This document shows positions 40,730-51,700 of a stretch of DNA of 64,000 bases, one piece after another (position 1 is the stretch's first letter; each line of letters opens with the position of its first letter). Origin of the DNA: Symbiodinium natans (Eukaryota > Sar > Dinophyceae > Suessiales > Symbiodiniaceae); contig CAJNDS010002252.1 in assembly GCA_905221605.1 (NCBI GenBank), forward strand, positions 312,501-376,500, given 5' to 3'. Under the pieces are notes generated by a model. It saw only the letters and a list, made by a program, of their open reading frames with translations, was not told where the DNA came from and made no database searches. Made by a program: the position numbers and the translations under genes.

Positions 40730-41930
40730 TTCGAGTTTCGGTATGGGGCCCTTCCGGGAAGTCCCCCCCCCCCCGTCCCCCGTATATCTCAAGACGGAAA
40801 CCGTCTTAACCCCAGACTCTAGCCCAAACCCTAAACCCTAAACCCCTATGCCTTGAGAGGTTCCAGGATTTGGGTGTTTGGGGTTCCCTAAACCTTAAAC
40901 CTTCACTGCCCCGAATTTAGAGATTCGGGCCGATCTCAATTCTGGCACCTTGCTACTAGCCGAAACTATATAGAAGGAGCATGCCATAGTGGAGGTGCAT
41001 ATCGTGTTATAGGGGGCAGGGTTTAATTGGTTTCTTGGGTACCCTATAAGGAAGAGGGGAAGATAGAAGACCTAACAAGGGCCCGGCATTAGGCACCCGC
41101 CCTTGCTGTAAGAAGATGAACTGTCGAAACTGAGCCAGAGTTTAGTAGTTGAACAGCGTTTGTAAATCTTAGAGTCGCTTAGTGTGTGTCATTAGGGTTT
41201 AAACATAACATGTATGTCTTAGAGTAGCTTAGGGTGTGTAGGGTCTTGATGGGACAAGCTTAAGCGTGCGCCTCGCGACAAAGTCCACACCCTAGTGGCA
41301 TCTCTTGCAGCGCCCTGCAACGTTGGAGCAACCCTCGTACTCAGAGACTCCGAAACCCCTTAATTAAGGAATATACCTCAACAGTTTTAATCGGAACCCT
41401 ATGATGATTTAGGTTCTATTCCTTACTTAAGGGGTTTTGGAGTCTCTGGGTAATGACCCGGCTATTGCAGATCGTGCTGTCACAGCCGCCACAGCCCCGC
41501 CCCGCGCAGGCTTGCACCACGCGCACGCATTGCATGTGCACAACGAGCCCCCATGAACAAGAAAACAGGAAGCGTCAATGGACAATATGGGATCCCCCGA
41601 ACTGGTCTGCGGGCCGGGCGGGGGTCATCAGTGGTTAAATCCGATCAGTTCACACACGTCCTCGACCTGTGCTACCTGCACAGACAGATATCCCAAATTC
41701 CCAAAGCCCAGAAAGCTCCCGCTCCCACGTCCCCCCACTCCCCACCGCCACACCCTCCACACCCCCCCCCCCCCCCAAAAAAAAAAAAAAAACAAACGAT
41801 AAAGAAATCAAGAAAAAGCCCGCGATGAAAATCAATAAACCTGCGAAATCTCCAACCACCTCTAAACCCTGAACCCTGAACCCTAAGCCCCAAGCCCTGA
41901 ACCCTAAACCCTCTCCGCCCTCTGAGGGGG
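40730..41930. other. Unique sequence with MITE family F, no supported gene
   Basis: At about 41339-41451 a 113-bp inverted-repeat element: ACTCAGAGACTCCGAAACCC CTTAATTAAGGAATA on the left and its near-perfect inverse on the right. Direct repeats of TCTTAGAGT(C/A)GCTTAG at about 41169 and 41219. The 41,450-41,870 region has only shadow ORFs over C- and A-runs. Confidence 0.55.
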
Positions 41931-42544
41931 CCACAGTGAGATGGAGATCGACGCTCGCCGCTGCCTCAAAAGCATGCTGAGGGTGGGGTTTAGGGAGTTT
42001 AGGGTTCAGGGGGCTTAGGGTTTAGGGTTCAGGGTTCAGGGTTTAGGGGTTTAGGGTTCAGGGTTTAGGGTTTAGGATTTAGGGGTAATGGTGCCATACG
42101 TGCGTGATATCTTCTCGCAAGTCCACACCTTAGATCCTCGACCTGAGCTTCCCAACTCTCGTCAGAGACTGCATGTTTCTTCAGGTGCCTTCGTTCCCTG
42201 TGGAACAAGTCGGGCTTAGGGTTTAGGGTTTGGGGTTTAGGGTTTAGGGTTTAGGGTTTAGGGTTTAGGGTTTAGGGTTTTGGGGAATGTGTGCTACATC
42301 GGACCTTGAAGGGCTTATCGGGTGAAGGGTTTCGGGTGTGCAGAAGATGCCCTGTTAGCACCCTCCATCCCTTGGCCTTCAGCCTTGAGCCTCAAACCCC
42401 AGACCCTCCCGGCAGCCGGAAACCCTGAACCTTAAACCCTAAACCCTAAACCCGAAACCCGAAACCCGAAACCCTAAACCCTAAACCCTAAACCCTAAAC
42501 CCTAAACTCTAAACCCTAAACCCTAAACCCTTTCCAGCTTTGCA

Positions 42545-42605
42545 GGGCTGGAGGCCGACCTCGCCGGCGTCTCCAGCGCGTACGCGCCAGGGCGCCAGAG
42601 GAAAA
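42545..42605 (+). CDS. Candidate exon
   Basis: TTGCAG/G acceptor, LEADLAGVSSAYAPGRQRK, ending at a family A element. A weaker island (MEIDARRCLKSML) lies at about 41940-41985. Confidence 0.4.
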
Positions 42606-42857
42606 CCTTGGGGACCACATGAAGCCTGAAATTGGGGTTTAGGGTTTAGGGTTTAGGGTTTAGGGTTTAGGGTTTAGGGTTTAGGGTTGAGGCTCCAAAA
42701 GTTTAGGTTTTTAGGGTTTAGGGTCATGTACACTATATGCTGCTACAATCCCCTAGAAATGTACGGACCTGAAATACCCCAGTACTTGGAGAATCCCGAA
42801 TCCTGCAGAACGTGTATGGGGCTTGAAATACCCTGTAGGGTTCATATGGTCCCTAAG
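42606..42857. mobile_element. Introner-like element, family A, expanded
   Basis: 252 bp, CCTTGGGGACCACATGAAGC to GGTTCATATGGTCCCTAAG, with an inserted TTTAGGG tract of about seven units and repeated cores. Splicing as in other copies would read on into NEPAGLK and a stop. Confidence 0.55.
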
Positions 42858-42979
42858 GAATGAACCGGCCGGCTTAAAGTGACCTAAGCACTGTTCGGGC
42901 TGGGTCTGTTCTTGATGGTTCAGTAGTCTGGCGTGCATGTTTGAAACATGTTTCGGGCAAGGACTTGCATTTGTTCTCC

Positions 42980-43077
42980 CTGGTTCTTAGTAGGGATTGA
43001 GGGAATTAGGGCCCCCGTATATACCTTTGAGGGATTACATAGGGTACCTCATTCCCTCATTCCCTACTAAGAACCAG
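42980..43077. mobile_element. MITE family E copy
   Basis: Perfect 17-bp ends CTGGTTCTTAGTAGGGA ... TCCCTACTAAGAACCAG, with further ATTCCCTCATT/GAGGGAATTAGG complementarity inside. 98 bp. A half copy lies near 22110-22140. Confidence 0.7.
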
Positions 43078-43544
43078 CCAGTTTTTTGTTTATAACCCTA
43101 AGCCCTAAACGCTAAACCCTAAACCCTAAAGCCCTAAACCCTAAACCCTTAAACCCGGGCGTGCTGTACTTGTTTGTGAAGCGACCGGGTTGGAAAGCAC
43201 GAGCCTGTAGTGGACGAGGTGGTGGATGTGTAGAGGTTGAGAGCTTCAGGCGGTTTAGGGTTTAGGGCTAGGGTTTAGGGTTTAGGGCTTAGGGTTTAGG
43301 GCTTAGGGTTTAGGGTTTAGGGCTTAGGGCTTAGGGTCTATTGGGTTTTCGAACCCATTCCCCCTCCCGAAAGCCGACTGCGGGTCGAAAGTCCTGGGTC
43401 GAACTCCTGTTCATGCAGCATCATGCAGCCCTAATCCCTAAAAAACCCTAAACCCTAAACCCCAAACCTAAACCCTAAACCTGTCAGTCAAGCCTCCGCC
43501 AACTGCGCTGGCGATTGGCACAAGCTCAAGAGAGTGTTACTAGG

Positions 43545-43655
43545 CTTGGTAGCCGAGTGGCACCCTTTCCTCGCTTTTTGGTTCAAGCTTTGCCTATAAA
43601 GTAACCAACCCCAAAAAGGGTGCCCTTATTGTGCTATGGTCACTGGGCTACCAAG
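43545..43655. mobile_element. MITE family B copy, well preserved
   Basis: CTTGGTAGCCGAGTGGCACCC ... GGTCACTGGGCTACCAAG, core CCTATAAAGTAACCAACCCC and AAAGGGTGCCCTTATTGTG. 111 bp. Confidence 0.7.
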
Positions 43656-43689
43656 TAGGTAAACCTAGAAACTCTGGACAGTGTGACTA

Positions 43690-43910
43690 GATAAAGCCTA
43701 TAAACCTTAATAAGCCTTTCCTAGGATCCTACCCCAATCAAAGTTAACTCCGATTAAGCCTTAATAAACCTTACCTAGGATCCTACAACCCCCAATCAAA
43801 GGTAACTCCTGCAACACCTTGATAAACCTTACCTGGGATCCTATAACCCCAATCCTAGGTAACTCCTATAAGCCTATAAGCCTTAATACAACTGACCTAG
43901 GATCCTAGAA
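43690..43910. repeat. Tandem ~60-bp repeat with CCTAGGATCCTA
   Basis: Four degenerate units marked by CCTAGGATCCTA or CCTGGGATCCTA at about 43720, 43773, 43832 and 43895, each with AATAAACCTTAC before and GGTAACTCC after. Confidence 0.8.
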
Positions 43911-44011
43911 CCCCTAACCCCTAAAACCCTAAGACCCTAAAACCCGAAAACCCTAAAACCCGGAACCCGAAACCCTAAACCCTAAACCCTAAACCCTAAA
44001 CCCCTTCGGAG

Positions 44012-44115
44012 GGCATGCAGGTTGCTCTGCGGCAAGGACTCTCGGGCTTTTAGGGCCATGGCCCTCAGCCGCCTCACGCAGTGGCGTTGCTGGTGTGCGC
44101 GGCTGCCCAGCTTAC
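44012..44115 (+). CDS. Candidate exon
   Basis: GGAG/G acceptor, frame ACRLLCGKDSRAFRAMALSR then LTQWRCWCARLPSL. A 37-bp direct repeat begins at its end (GCTGCCCAG...GGGCTTATGGAATTC near 44102 and 44170). Confidence 0.35.
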
Positions 44116-45250
44116 GGGGCTTATGGAATTCAGGGTTTAGGGTTTAGGGTTTAGGGTTTAGGGCGATAGGGCTGCCCAGTATACAGGGCTTATGGAATTC
44201 AGGGTTTGGGGTTTAGGGTTTAGGGTTTTTAGGGTTGATTGGGTTTATAGGCTTGATTGGGTTTATAGGGTTAGAGGGTTGATCGGGATTTCTGGGACTT
44301 ATGGGGACGGTGCAGAAACTCGAAGGTTTGGCTTATGAGGCTTATTGGGGGTGTAACTTTGGGGGGTTTAGGGTTTAGGGTTCAGGGTTCAGGGTTCAAG
44401 CTCGTAGCTGTTAAGCTCGGAACCCTAAGCCTGAGACCCCCCACTAGCTTGGGGTTTATAGGATTTAGTGTGGTAGTGTGTCGTGGACTTTCTTGGCTTC
44501 AAACCCTAGGACGCGCTGTTGTTTGCGTCAAGTGGAGAGTGCCCTATGGGGTTTTGGGAAGGGGCTGCATGGCCTTCGCAAGATGGGGCTTGGGGTTTAG
44601 GGTTTAGGGTTTAGGGTTTAGGGCCGGGTTTCGGGTTCAGGGATTCAGGACCATGTGCACCGGGAAAGCCCTACACGTGATGCTTGACATCAAACCCGGT
44701 CCAATTACTAGAGGGGTCGGAATATGTTATTTCCCGTATTGTCCCTTCACAAATATGCTATAATCCCTCCCCCCCCTCCCCAACAAAAAAACAAACTATT
44801 CTAATTATTTAGGCCCCTAGATTATACGCCCAGCCCTCAATCGTGCCTAAGACTCTTTCTACAGCCTGTCATGTCACACCCAGGGAATTCCTGTCACCTC
44901 GCGAACGTAATTTCACGAACACGGCTGAACAAGGACACCGGCATATGGAGGTTATCCCGCTGTATAATCACTTGGTTTACAGGGTGTTAGATGAGCCTGA
45001 CAAGGTTCTGGTGCCGTTCCAAGTCTTAGAGCCTTTCATGAGCTCAATGAACCCTAAACCCGAAACCCTAGACCCAAACCCTAGACCTGCCACTATCAAG
45101 ACTTTAGGGTTTAGCAATTTAGGGTTTAGGGGTTCAGGGCCACTCTCTACCCTGAACCCTGACACCTAAACCTATGATTGCCTTAACACGTACAAACCTC
45201 AGAAATAGTCTTACACACAGAGGCCCGAAGCCCTGAACCCTGTAAACTCA
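44116..45250. other. Telomere-like repeats and unique sequence, no supported gene
   Basis: TTTAGGG-type tracts to about 44640, then unique sequence with short C and A runs. The open frame 44843-45169 is not protein-like at its C-terminal half, where it crosses repeats. Confidence 0.4.
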
Positions 45251-45251
45251 G

Positions 45252-45308
45252 GTCTTCTGGCCTTCGTTGGACCTGGTGACCTTGTTGGTCGCCACCCTGC
45301 TGGCCCAG
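45252..45308 (+). CDS. Candidate exon, membrane-segment-like
   Basis: CTCAG/G acceptor, VFWPSLDLVTLLVATLLAQ, donor CAG/GGTCAG. Nineteen mostly hydrophobic codons. It could be an early membrane segment of the ABC transporter downstream, which is a guess. Confidence 0.35.
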
Positions 45309-45580
45309 GGTCAGGACAGGGGCCCCAGCAAGCGCCATCCGAAAACTCAAAATAGCAGACGCTCAGCCCTCAACTACACACCAGAGTTTAGGGTTTAGGG
45401 TTTAGGGTTTATAATTTGCAGTGTTTAGGGTTTCGAGTTTCGGGTACCCCCCAAGAGCCCCCCCGAAGCACACAATTTGTACAGCGAGGCCAATGTCCTC
45501 GGCTGGTCACTTCATGCGCCAGCCATCTCCACCGCGCCCTGGAAGGAAAGAGAGACCGGTTTAGGGTTTAGGGTTTAGGG

Positions 45581-45747
45581 TGTAGTTGGCTAGGATACTC
45601 CGGCTGGCCAGACTAAGCGACAGCGAGTGCAAGGCGAATGCCTTTTCCCCGTGCATTCGCACACTGCTATCGAAGTTGGCTACGCGGACCCCTTTGATCC
45701 ATTGGATCGTGGAATGGATGTTGATCAAGCCCCACAAACGAATCACA
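45581..45747 (-). repeat. 3' LTR of element 2
   Basis: 167 bp, identical by eye to 53529-53695. The polyprotein stop codon lies within its first five bases. Confidence 0.9.
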
Positions 45748-48700
45748 CCGGTCCTAACTTCTTTTGATCAACATTGTCATTCCACAGCCCATTGCACACG
45801 AAATGGCATTCATTGCCTGCGTGTTTGTGCAACTCTGTGAAACCTTGTTCATTGAGCGTCCATTGTCCCTTGGTCATGACAAATCTGAGGTAACTGCCAC
45901 CGACATTCTTTGTCAGCGAATCGGAAATCATATTTCGACCATCGATCCATCGAATCGTTCCGACACCTTCGAGATCTCTTTTCAGGATCGAGACATCGAT
46001 CGCGGTCCTTTTATCTTCGACTTGACTGTGAGGACATGTTTGTCTTGACAGAGTGTCGTACAATGACTTAGAATCCGTAACCGCAAGAAAGGACATTCTA
46101 TCGAGTCGTTTCTCCCAATCCCGGTCCTGCTGTTGGTCGTTCTGGGCCTCCACGAGCAGGAAGCGGTGCCAGTGCACATTGCCGATGCCGGACACGAGGG
46201 CCTGGCATTCTGCTGCCAGGGTATTGACCACCTTCCTTTTAAGCCGGTAGCTTTTCCAACTGGCCACTGTCACCTGAGACCAGGGCTCGTACTGCAGGTT
46301 GGCATCGTGGTAGATGATGATGTGTCCTCCCTGGCTGCTGGTCCTGGCATTCTGCAAGAAGTGCTCCTGGATGCCCTCGGCCTTGATGCCTTGGTTGTCC
46401 TTGTAGAAGACCGTTTTTCCGGTCCATGAGGCCTGATCCTTGGACCTCAGTTTCGTGGACTTGGGCCATTGGTCCCGGTACTGCTTCATTTCTCCGTCTT
46501 CATTGAAGTAGGTCTCCCGATCTGGTCGTAGGCGATGAAGGTCTGGTCCGCCAGGTGTCATTCCTGGGTGGAACAGTGTTCGTCTGGGACTCTTGTGGAA
46601 CCGGATCCATTGTGTTTCTGTTTCCACCCAGTAGTCTCCTCGATTCTGCTCCACTGGGTTCTCCTCCATGGCATTGCCCCATGACGCGTCGGTCACCGTG
46701 CTGACTCGGAGCCGCTCAATCGGTATCGGTGCTACTCGGATGCCGGCCGGGAAACGAAGAGCTTCTTGGGCCAGTGTATTGGCCTGAACAATGTCCTTGA
46801 CCCTGGGCTTCGGGAAGCATTGTTGTAACAGGGCCACTCTCCCACAGATATCTGGTCTCGTTTCTTTTGCCAGCCATGCCATGGCTCCAATCAGGGAGCG
46901 AAGCCGAGCCACCTCGTCTTCGGTACAGTAACTGTATCGTTGGGCCTTCCGGGCTTTGTCCAGTGGTATCGTCTCGATCTTCTCCTGGAGGTAGTGGTCC
47001 TGGTCCACATAGATACTTCCATCTGGCATGGTCTTGAAGTTCTTGCCGGTGAATCTGCCTTCGCCATACTGGAACTTTCCCAGTTTGTACTTTTTGTTCA
47101 GGTACTCCATCTTCTTCATGTGTTGTTCAGTTCCTCCATGAAGCAGATCGTCCGTTGCCACGGCAATGACTCCTTCTAGGCTGTCCCATCCTCTGGCCTG
47201 ATCGTTGTGTAGGTAGTAGACGCACGGATCGATCACACTCTGGGTGTATCCGAGCTCTTTGGTCAAGACCTTCCGAAGATGTTTAAACCACGCCATCGGG
47301 CCATCAACTAAGCCATAGCACGTTTTTCGAAGGCGAAGAAGCTGTCCTTTCTGAAGTCCGGGTATACCTTCTGGGGGTTGTTCGGCGTAGAGTTCTCTTT
47401 CGATCGGGTCACCTGAGTGAAAAGCTTGAGTGAAGTCGAGGAAACCAAGCCGGTAACCCTTGCTGGCAATGATCTGGGTGATGGCCATGACACCATCCCG
47501 TGTTGCCTGTGGCGTGGCCGCGTCAAACTCCTCTGCCCCATTCTCCGAGAAGCCTTTCATGACATGGCGAGCCTTGGCCTTGCATGGTCCTCCGAAATCT
47601 TCCTGTAGGAGTAGCTCATCAGCCTTTGCCTTGTCAATGTCCCCAGGTTCCAGGGGTTTGGCAGTTCTGACAAACCGGGACTCCATGATGCGTTCGGATC
47701 TTGTTCGCCGGATCCTGTCGCTCTCCTCCGGGGTCAGGACTTCATACGCCTTGGTCTCCAGGTTGTTGTTCACCTCCTTCGACGCTGCCCGCAGAAAGCA
47801 TTCGAGATCGTGCTTGTTGAGATCCTTGAGCTTGATCTCCTTCCGTTGCCGGGCCTTGAAGAGGGTCTCGAGCTTGGCATAGTAGATTTCCAGTAGCTGA
47901 ATCCTGGACCTTTTCGTCGGGGGTTCGTTGTGTTGGTCGGTCTCCTCCAGGTTTTCCCAGTGTCTGATCACTCCCGAAGAGGACGATGGCTGTCCTGATT
48001 CTCGATCCTGCTCTTCCTGGTCGCCATTGACCAGGGTCTCTTCCCGTTGTTCTGGCTCTGCTTCATCATTTCCTTGTCCTGCATGAACTGGCTGTTGCAA
48101 TAGCATAGGATCGGTCTTTCGACGAACCCGACGGGTAACCTCTGGTGGCCTGTCGAGTGGCTCAGTCCTGTCGCCCGTTGACTCCTCCTTGTCCTCGGGG
48201 TCTTCTTCCGGAAGATCTGGTAGAGGCTCGGTGCTGAGATCCAAATAACCTCGTCGGGGATCCCGTTCGAAATCCTCCCTGGCCTTCGTCAAGCCATCCA
48301 ACCAACCAGATATGGTCAGTCTTTCCTCCTCACTTGCTGGTCGAACCCTTTCCGGCGAAGCCTTGACGATGCCTCCTTGGTAGCTTAACCATAGAGTCGA
48401 GGGCAAGTCCGTCATGATGATCCGGGCCGGTCCGCACCATAAATCCGGGAGCTTTCTTCCTTTCTTCGAATGTCCGATCCGGTAGAAGTACACCATCTGC
48501 CCAGCTTCATATTCGGCTTGTGGTCTTGGTCCGGCATGAAGAACGTTTCGGAGTGCTTGATCACAATCAGCCTCGAAGAATCCCTTGGCCGCCGCCTTTC
48601 TCATCTCCATGGCCTCGATCATCTTCCGGTCCCCCACCAATGTTGGGTGACTGGCTTCCAAGTCGACAGTGTCACTCGATAGCAGACCTCCTGGTAGCCG

Positions 48701-51700
48701 AGGAAGATAACCTAGGACCCGTTGTACTGGAGAATATCCTCCTCTGTTCGTCATCCGGTTTTTGACCATGATCGCCGTGTCCACCATCATCTTCCATTGT
48801 TCATTCGTGGTGCAGGGCTTTTCTGCCAGGGCCTTGGCCAAGATGACCTTGAAGGTTTTTCCATGTCGCTCGGTCACTCCCCGTTGGAAGGGGGATTCCA
48901 AGGAACTTGGCTCCACATGAGTCCCTTCCTGGGTAGCTCTTGACCGAAACACACCTTTGAACTCCGGACCCTGGTCGATGTAGAGCTGGCGAGGGGGGCC
49001 GAAGACCCGTGTCCATTGTTGGTACGCCAGCCAGGCTGCTTCAGGGTTTGCACTCCGAATCGGAATGATCATCTGGAAGTGTGATGACAGGTCGATAATG
49101 TTCAGCGCCAGCTTCTTCTCGGTGCCCTCATTGGTAGGTAGCCACAGGGTATCGAGCCCGACGATCTCGTTGACCCCGTACTCCTTGGGTGGTGCCGCTC
49201 GTCTCTGTGGCCTGGTCTCATCAAATCGTCTGCACACACTACACTCCATCTCCTGGGCGATCTTAATGATCTCGTCCCCGGCTTTCGCTGCCTTGAGGAT
49301 CCGACAAAAGCGATCCTTATGTGGGTGTCCCAGGCCGTTGTGCGCACGCCTTACCAGGGCCTTGAGCATCTTGGTTCGATCTGGATCTTCTTCTCCTGGT
49401 GCTTGTTCGCGTCCTTCATCTGGATCTGGTCGCGGTACTCCTTGATCTGGATCTTCATCTCCTGGTGCTTGTTCGCGTTCTTCATCTGGACCTGGTGGTC
49501 GGTCCTGTTCTGCTCGTACATCTCCTCCGGACTCGTGCTCATTGTGCAGGACTTCGTGTCGACCTTGTTGTAGTGCACGTAGCTCTTGCGACAGGCTCCT
49601 GGAAAGATTCAGAGTCTCGTAGGCCTGTTCCCTGTAGTCGAACTGGTAGACCTTCGCGATGGCGATTCCCAGCGTGATGGAGAGGAACTGCCTTGCCGCT
49701 GCCATGGCGGCTGTTAGATCCTTGCTTACAACCCTAGTGACATAACGGGCTTCGTCTCCGTTCTGCTTCCTATGGTGAGCATGCGATTCCTTGCCGGGTG
49801 CCGGGCGATTAGGCTCGGCAAGCATACATGACACCTGCAGTTTCTGGCAAAACTGAGCAATGTCCTGGCAGACACAAACTTCGGACCCCCCCTGCCACAC
49901 AACGACAAGATCTGGCTTCCATCTTTTCAGGTGTTCTAGCTCGCTTTCTGGGGGTCCTTTCAGGTTCTCGGCCTTCACCAAGCAAATGCAACCTGTCGTT
50001 CTTGGGGTTTCTCTGGGCGGCCTAACAAGATATCGACACTCATGAATGGGCAAACCTGTCAATCTCTGCAGCTGATGGTGCTGTCCCTGTTTTTCTTCTT
50101 TGGGCTGCAAAGCTCGCAAAACTAGCTGACCTTTGGGATCCCTTAATAGTTCTTCAGTGCATATAATGCCGAAAAGATCGTGCCATCGCCTTTCGGTCTT
50201 GCGAAGGGCCTCCCTAATCTGTCGTCTCTTTCGACGACTCAAGTCAGCACCCTGCTCCTCGATGATGTCGTTCATCGCTGCTGTTCTCGCCGCCATTCCA
50301 GGTACTCGGCATAGTCCTCGGCCACCGTCGGCATCCCTGCTGGTGATGGAGTCGTCGAGCCGGTCCTTGTCGGTGTCGCTTGCTGCTGCTTCCGGACAAA
50401 CTTGGTCACCTTGTAGCAAGTCCGGCATCGCTCTCGATCGACAAAGTGGTTGCAGCCCGACTTCACCTTGTACTGATGACCGCATACTTGCTGCACCATG
50501 TGACACAGAAGTTCTCGAGGTGAGTAACGACTCCCCATGGGCTGCACCGTGTCGCGGAGGGCCTTGTAGTGGTCGGCTGTCAGCGGTTGCACCGCCGTCC
50601 ACTGGAAGAACCGACACTGATCCTTGCCCGGCGGGTTGTGACATCGCCAAAACGTCCTGAGGTAGTTCTCGTTCTGCTTGAGGGTGACCTCCACGCCCGC
50701 TGTCCGGTCGCAATGGCACCTGGGAATCTGGTCGAACAAGATCTCCGCTCCGAGGCGTAGTACGTTCTCTTGCAGGTTCTTGTCCTGGAGGTTCTCGGTC
50801 GGCGGGTTCTCCTCCTCCTGGGAGTTGACCATCTCGAAGTCCACCAGGCTTCCCACATCGGAGCTGGCCTCCGACTCGGTCCGCTGGCTTCGTGCTCGGG
50901 CTTGACGGTTTTCTCCTCGTGTCTGTGGTGTCCGTGACCCGCTGGACGAGCTCGATCCTTTGGGTCGCATCGGCCAGGACTCCTTCAGAGTCGGTGGTCC
51001 CTGCCATCCCATCTTGGGTGTTGATGGTGCTGCCCAGTCCGACGTCGGTGTCGTTGGTTGGCTCCTTGTCGGTCCTTTTGGGTCTCGGTTGTCGTTCATG
51101 TCCAGGAAGTTCTGGTACTGGTCCTCGTGCTGCTTCCGGATCGTCGTGGTGATTTCCGAGTGGAGCTCCATGAAGGCTCGCAGGGGGAGTTCTTCCCACT
51201 GTTCTCGCACGACCTCGTAGGCTTGCACCACCGACGGTCGAAAGAAGCTTTGGATCAGCCGAAGCACCGGTCGCACGATGAGCGACAGCTTGATGACCAT
51301 TCTGGTCCACGACTTGACGATCCACCAGGTCCTCAGCTCCGCCGCGTCTTCCCGGGCCCGCTTGCTCGGCGAAGGAATCATGGCCACGAGGAACGCGTTG
51401 TCCAGGGGAGCGTCGGTGATCGGCTTGAAGCGCTGGAGCGGCTGAGGTTGCATGGAGGTTCAGGACCTCAAACTCGTTCGACAGACTGTCCTGTATCCTA
51501 CTCTCCGCTTGCCTCAGGTGCAACAACATCCTTGGGGTAAAATTGTTCAGGGGTATCCTAAGAGCTCCGGACGGACCAAATCGAATCGGAACCTTAACCC
51601 CAGTCCCAGACAAGTACAGACATGGTTCTTCGAGTTCGAGATGAATCACAGCTTTGCAATGTCGAAGGAACTTGAGGGAGATCAGGAATGGAGCGGTTCG

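Noticed and set aside
43580-43600. Spliced-leader-like TTTTTGGTTCAAG in MITE family B
   Set aside because: One mismatch to the leader end, variable between family copies, and not next to coding sequence; chance similarity is likely.
43690-43910. CRISPR-like spacing of ~60-bp repeats
   Set aside because: Both repeat and spacer parts are related between units, and the setting is nuclear eukaryotic; it is a degenerate tandem repeat.
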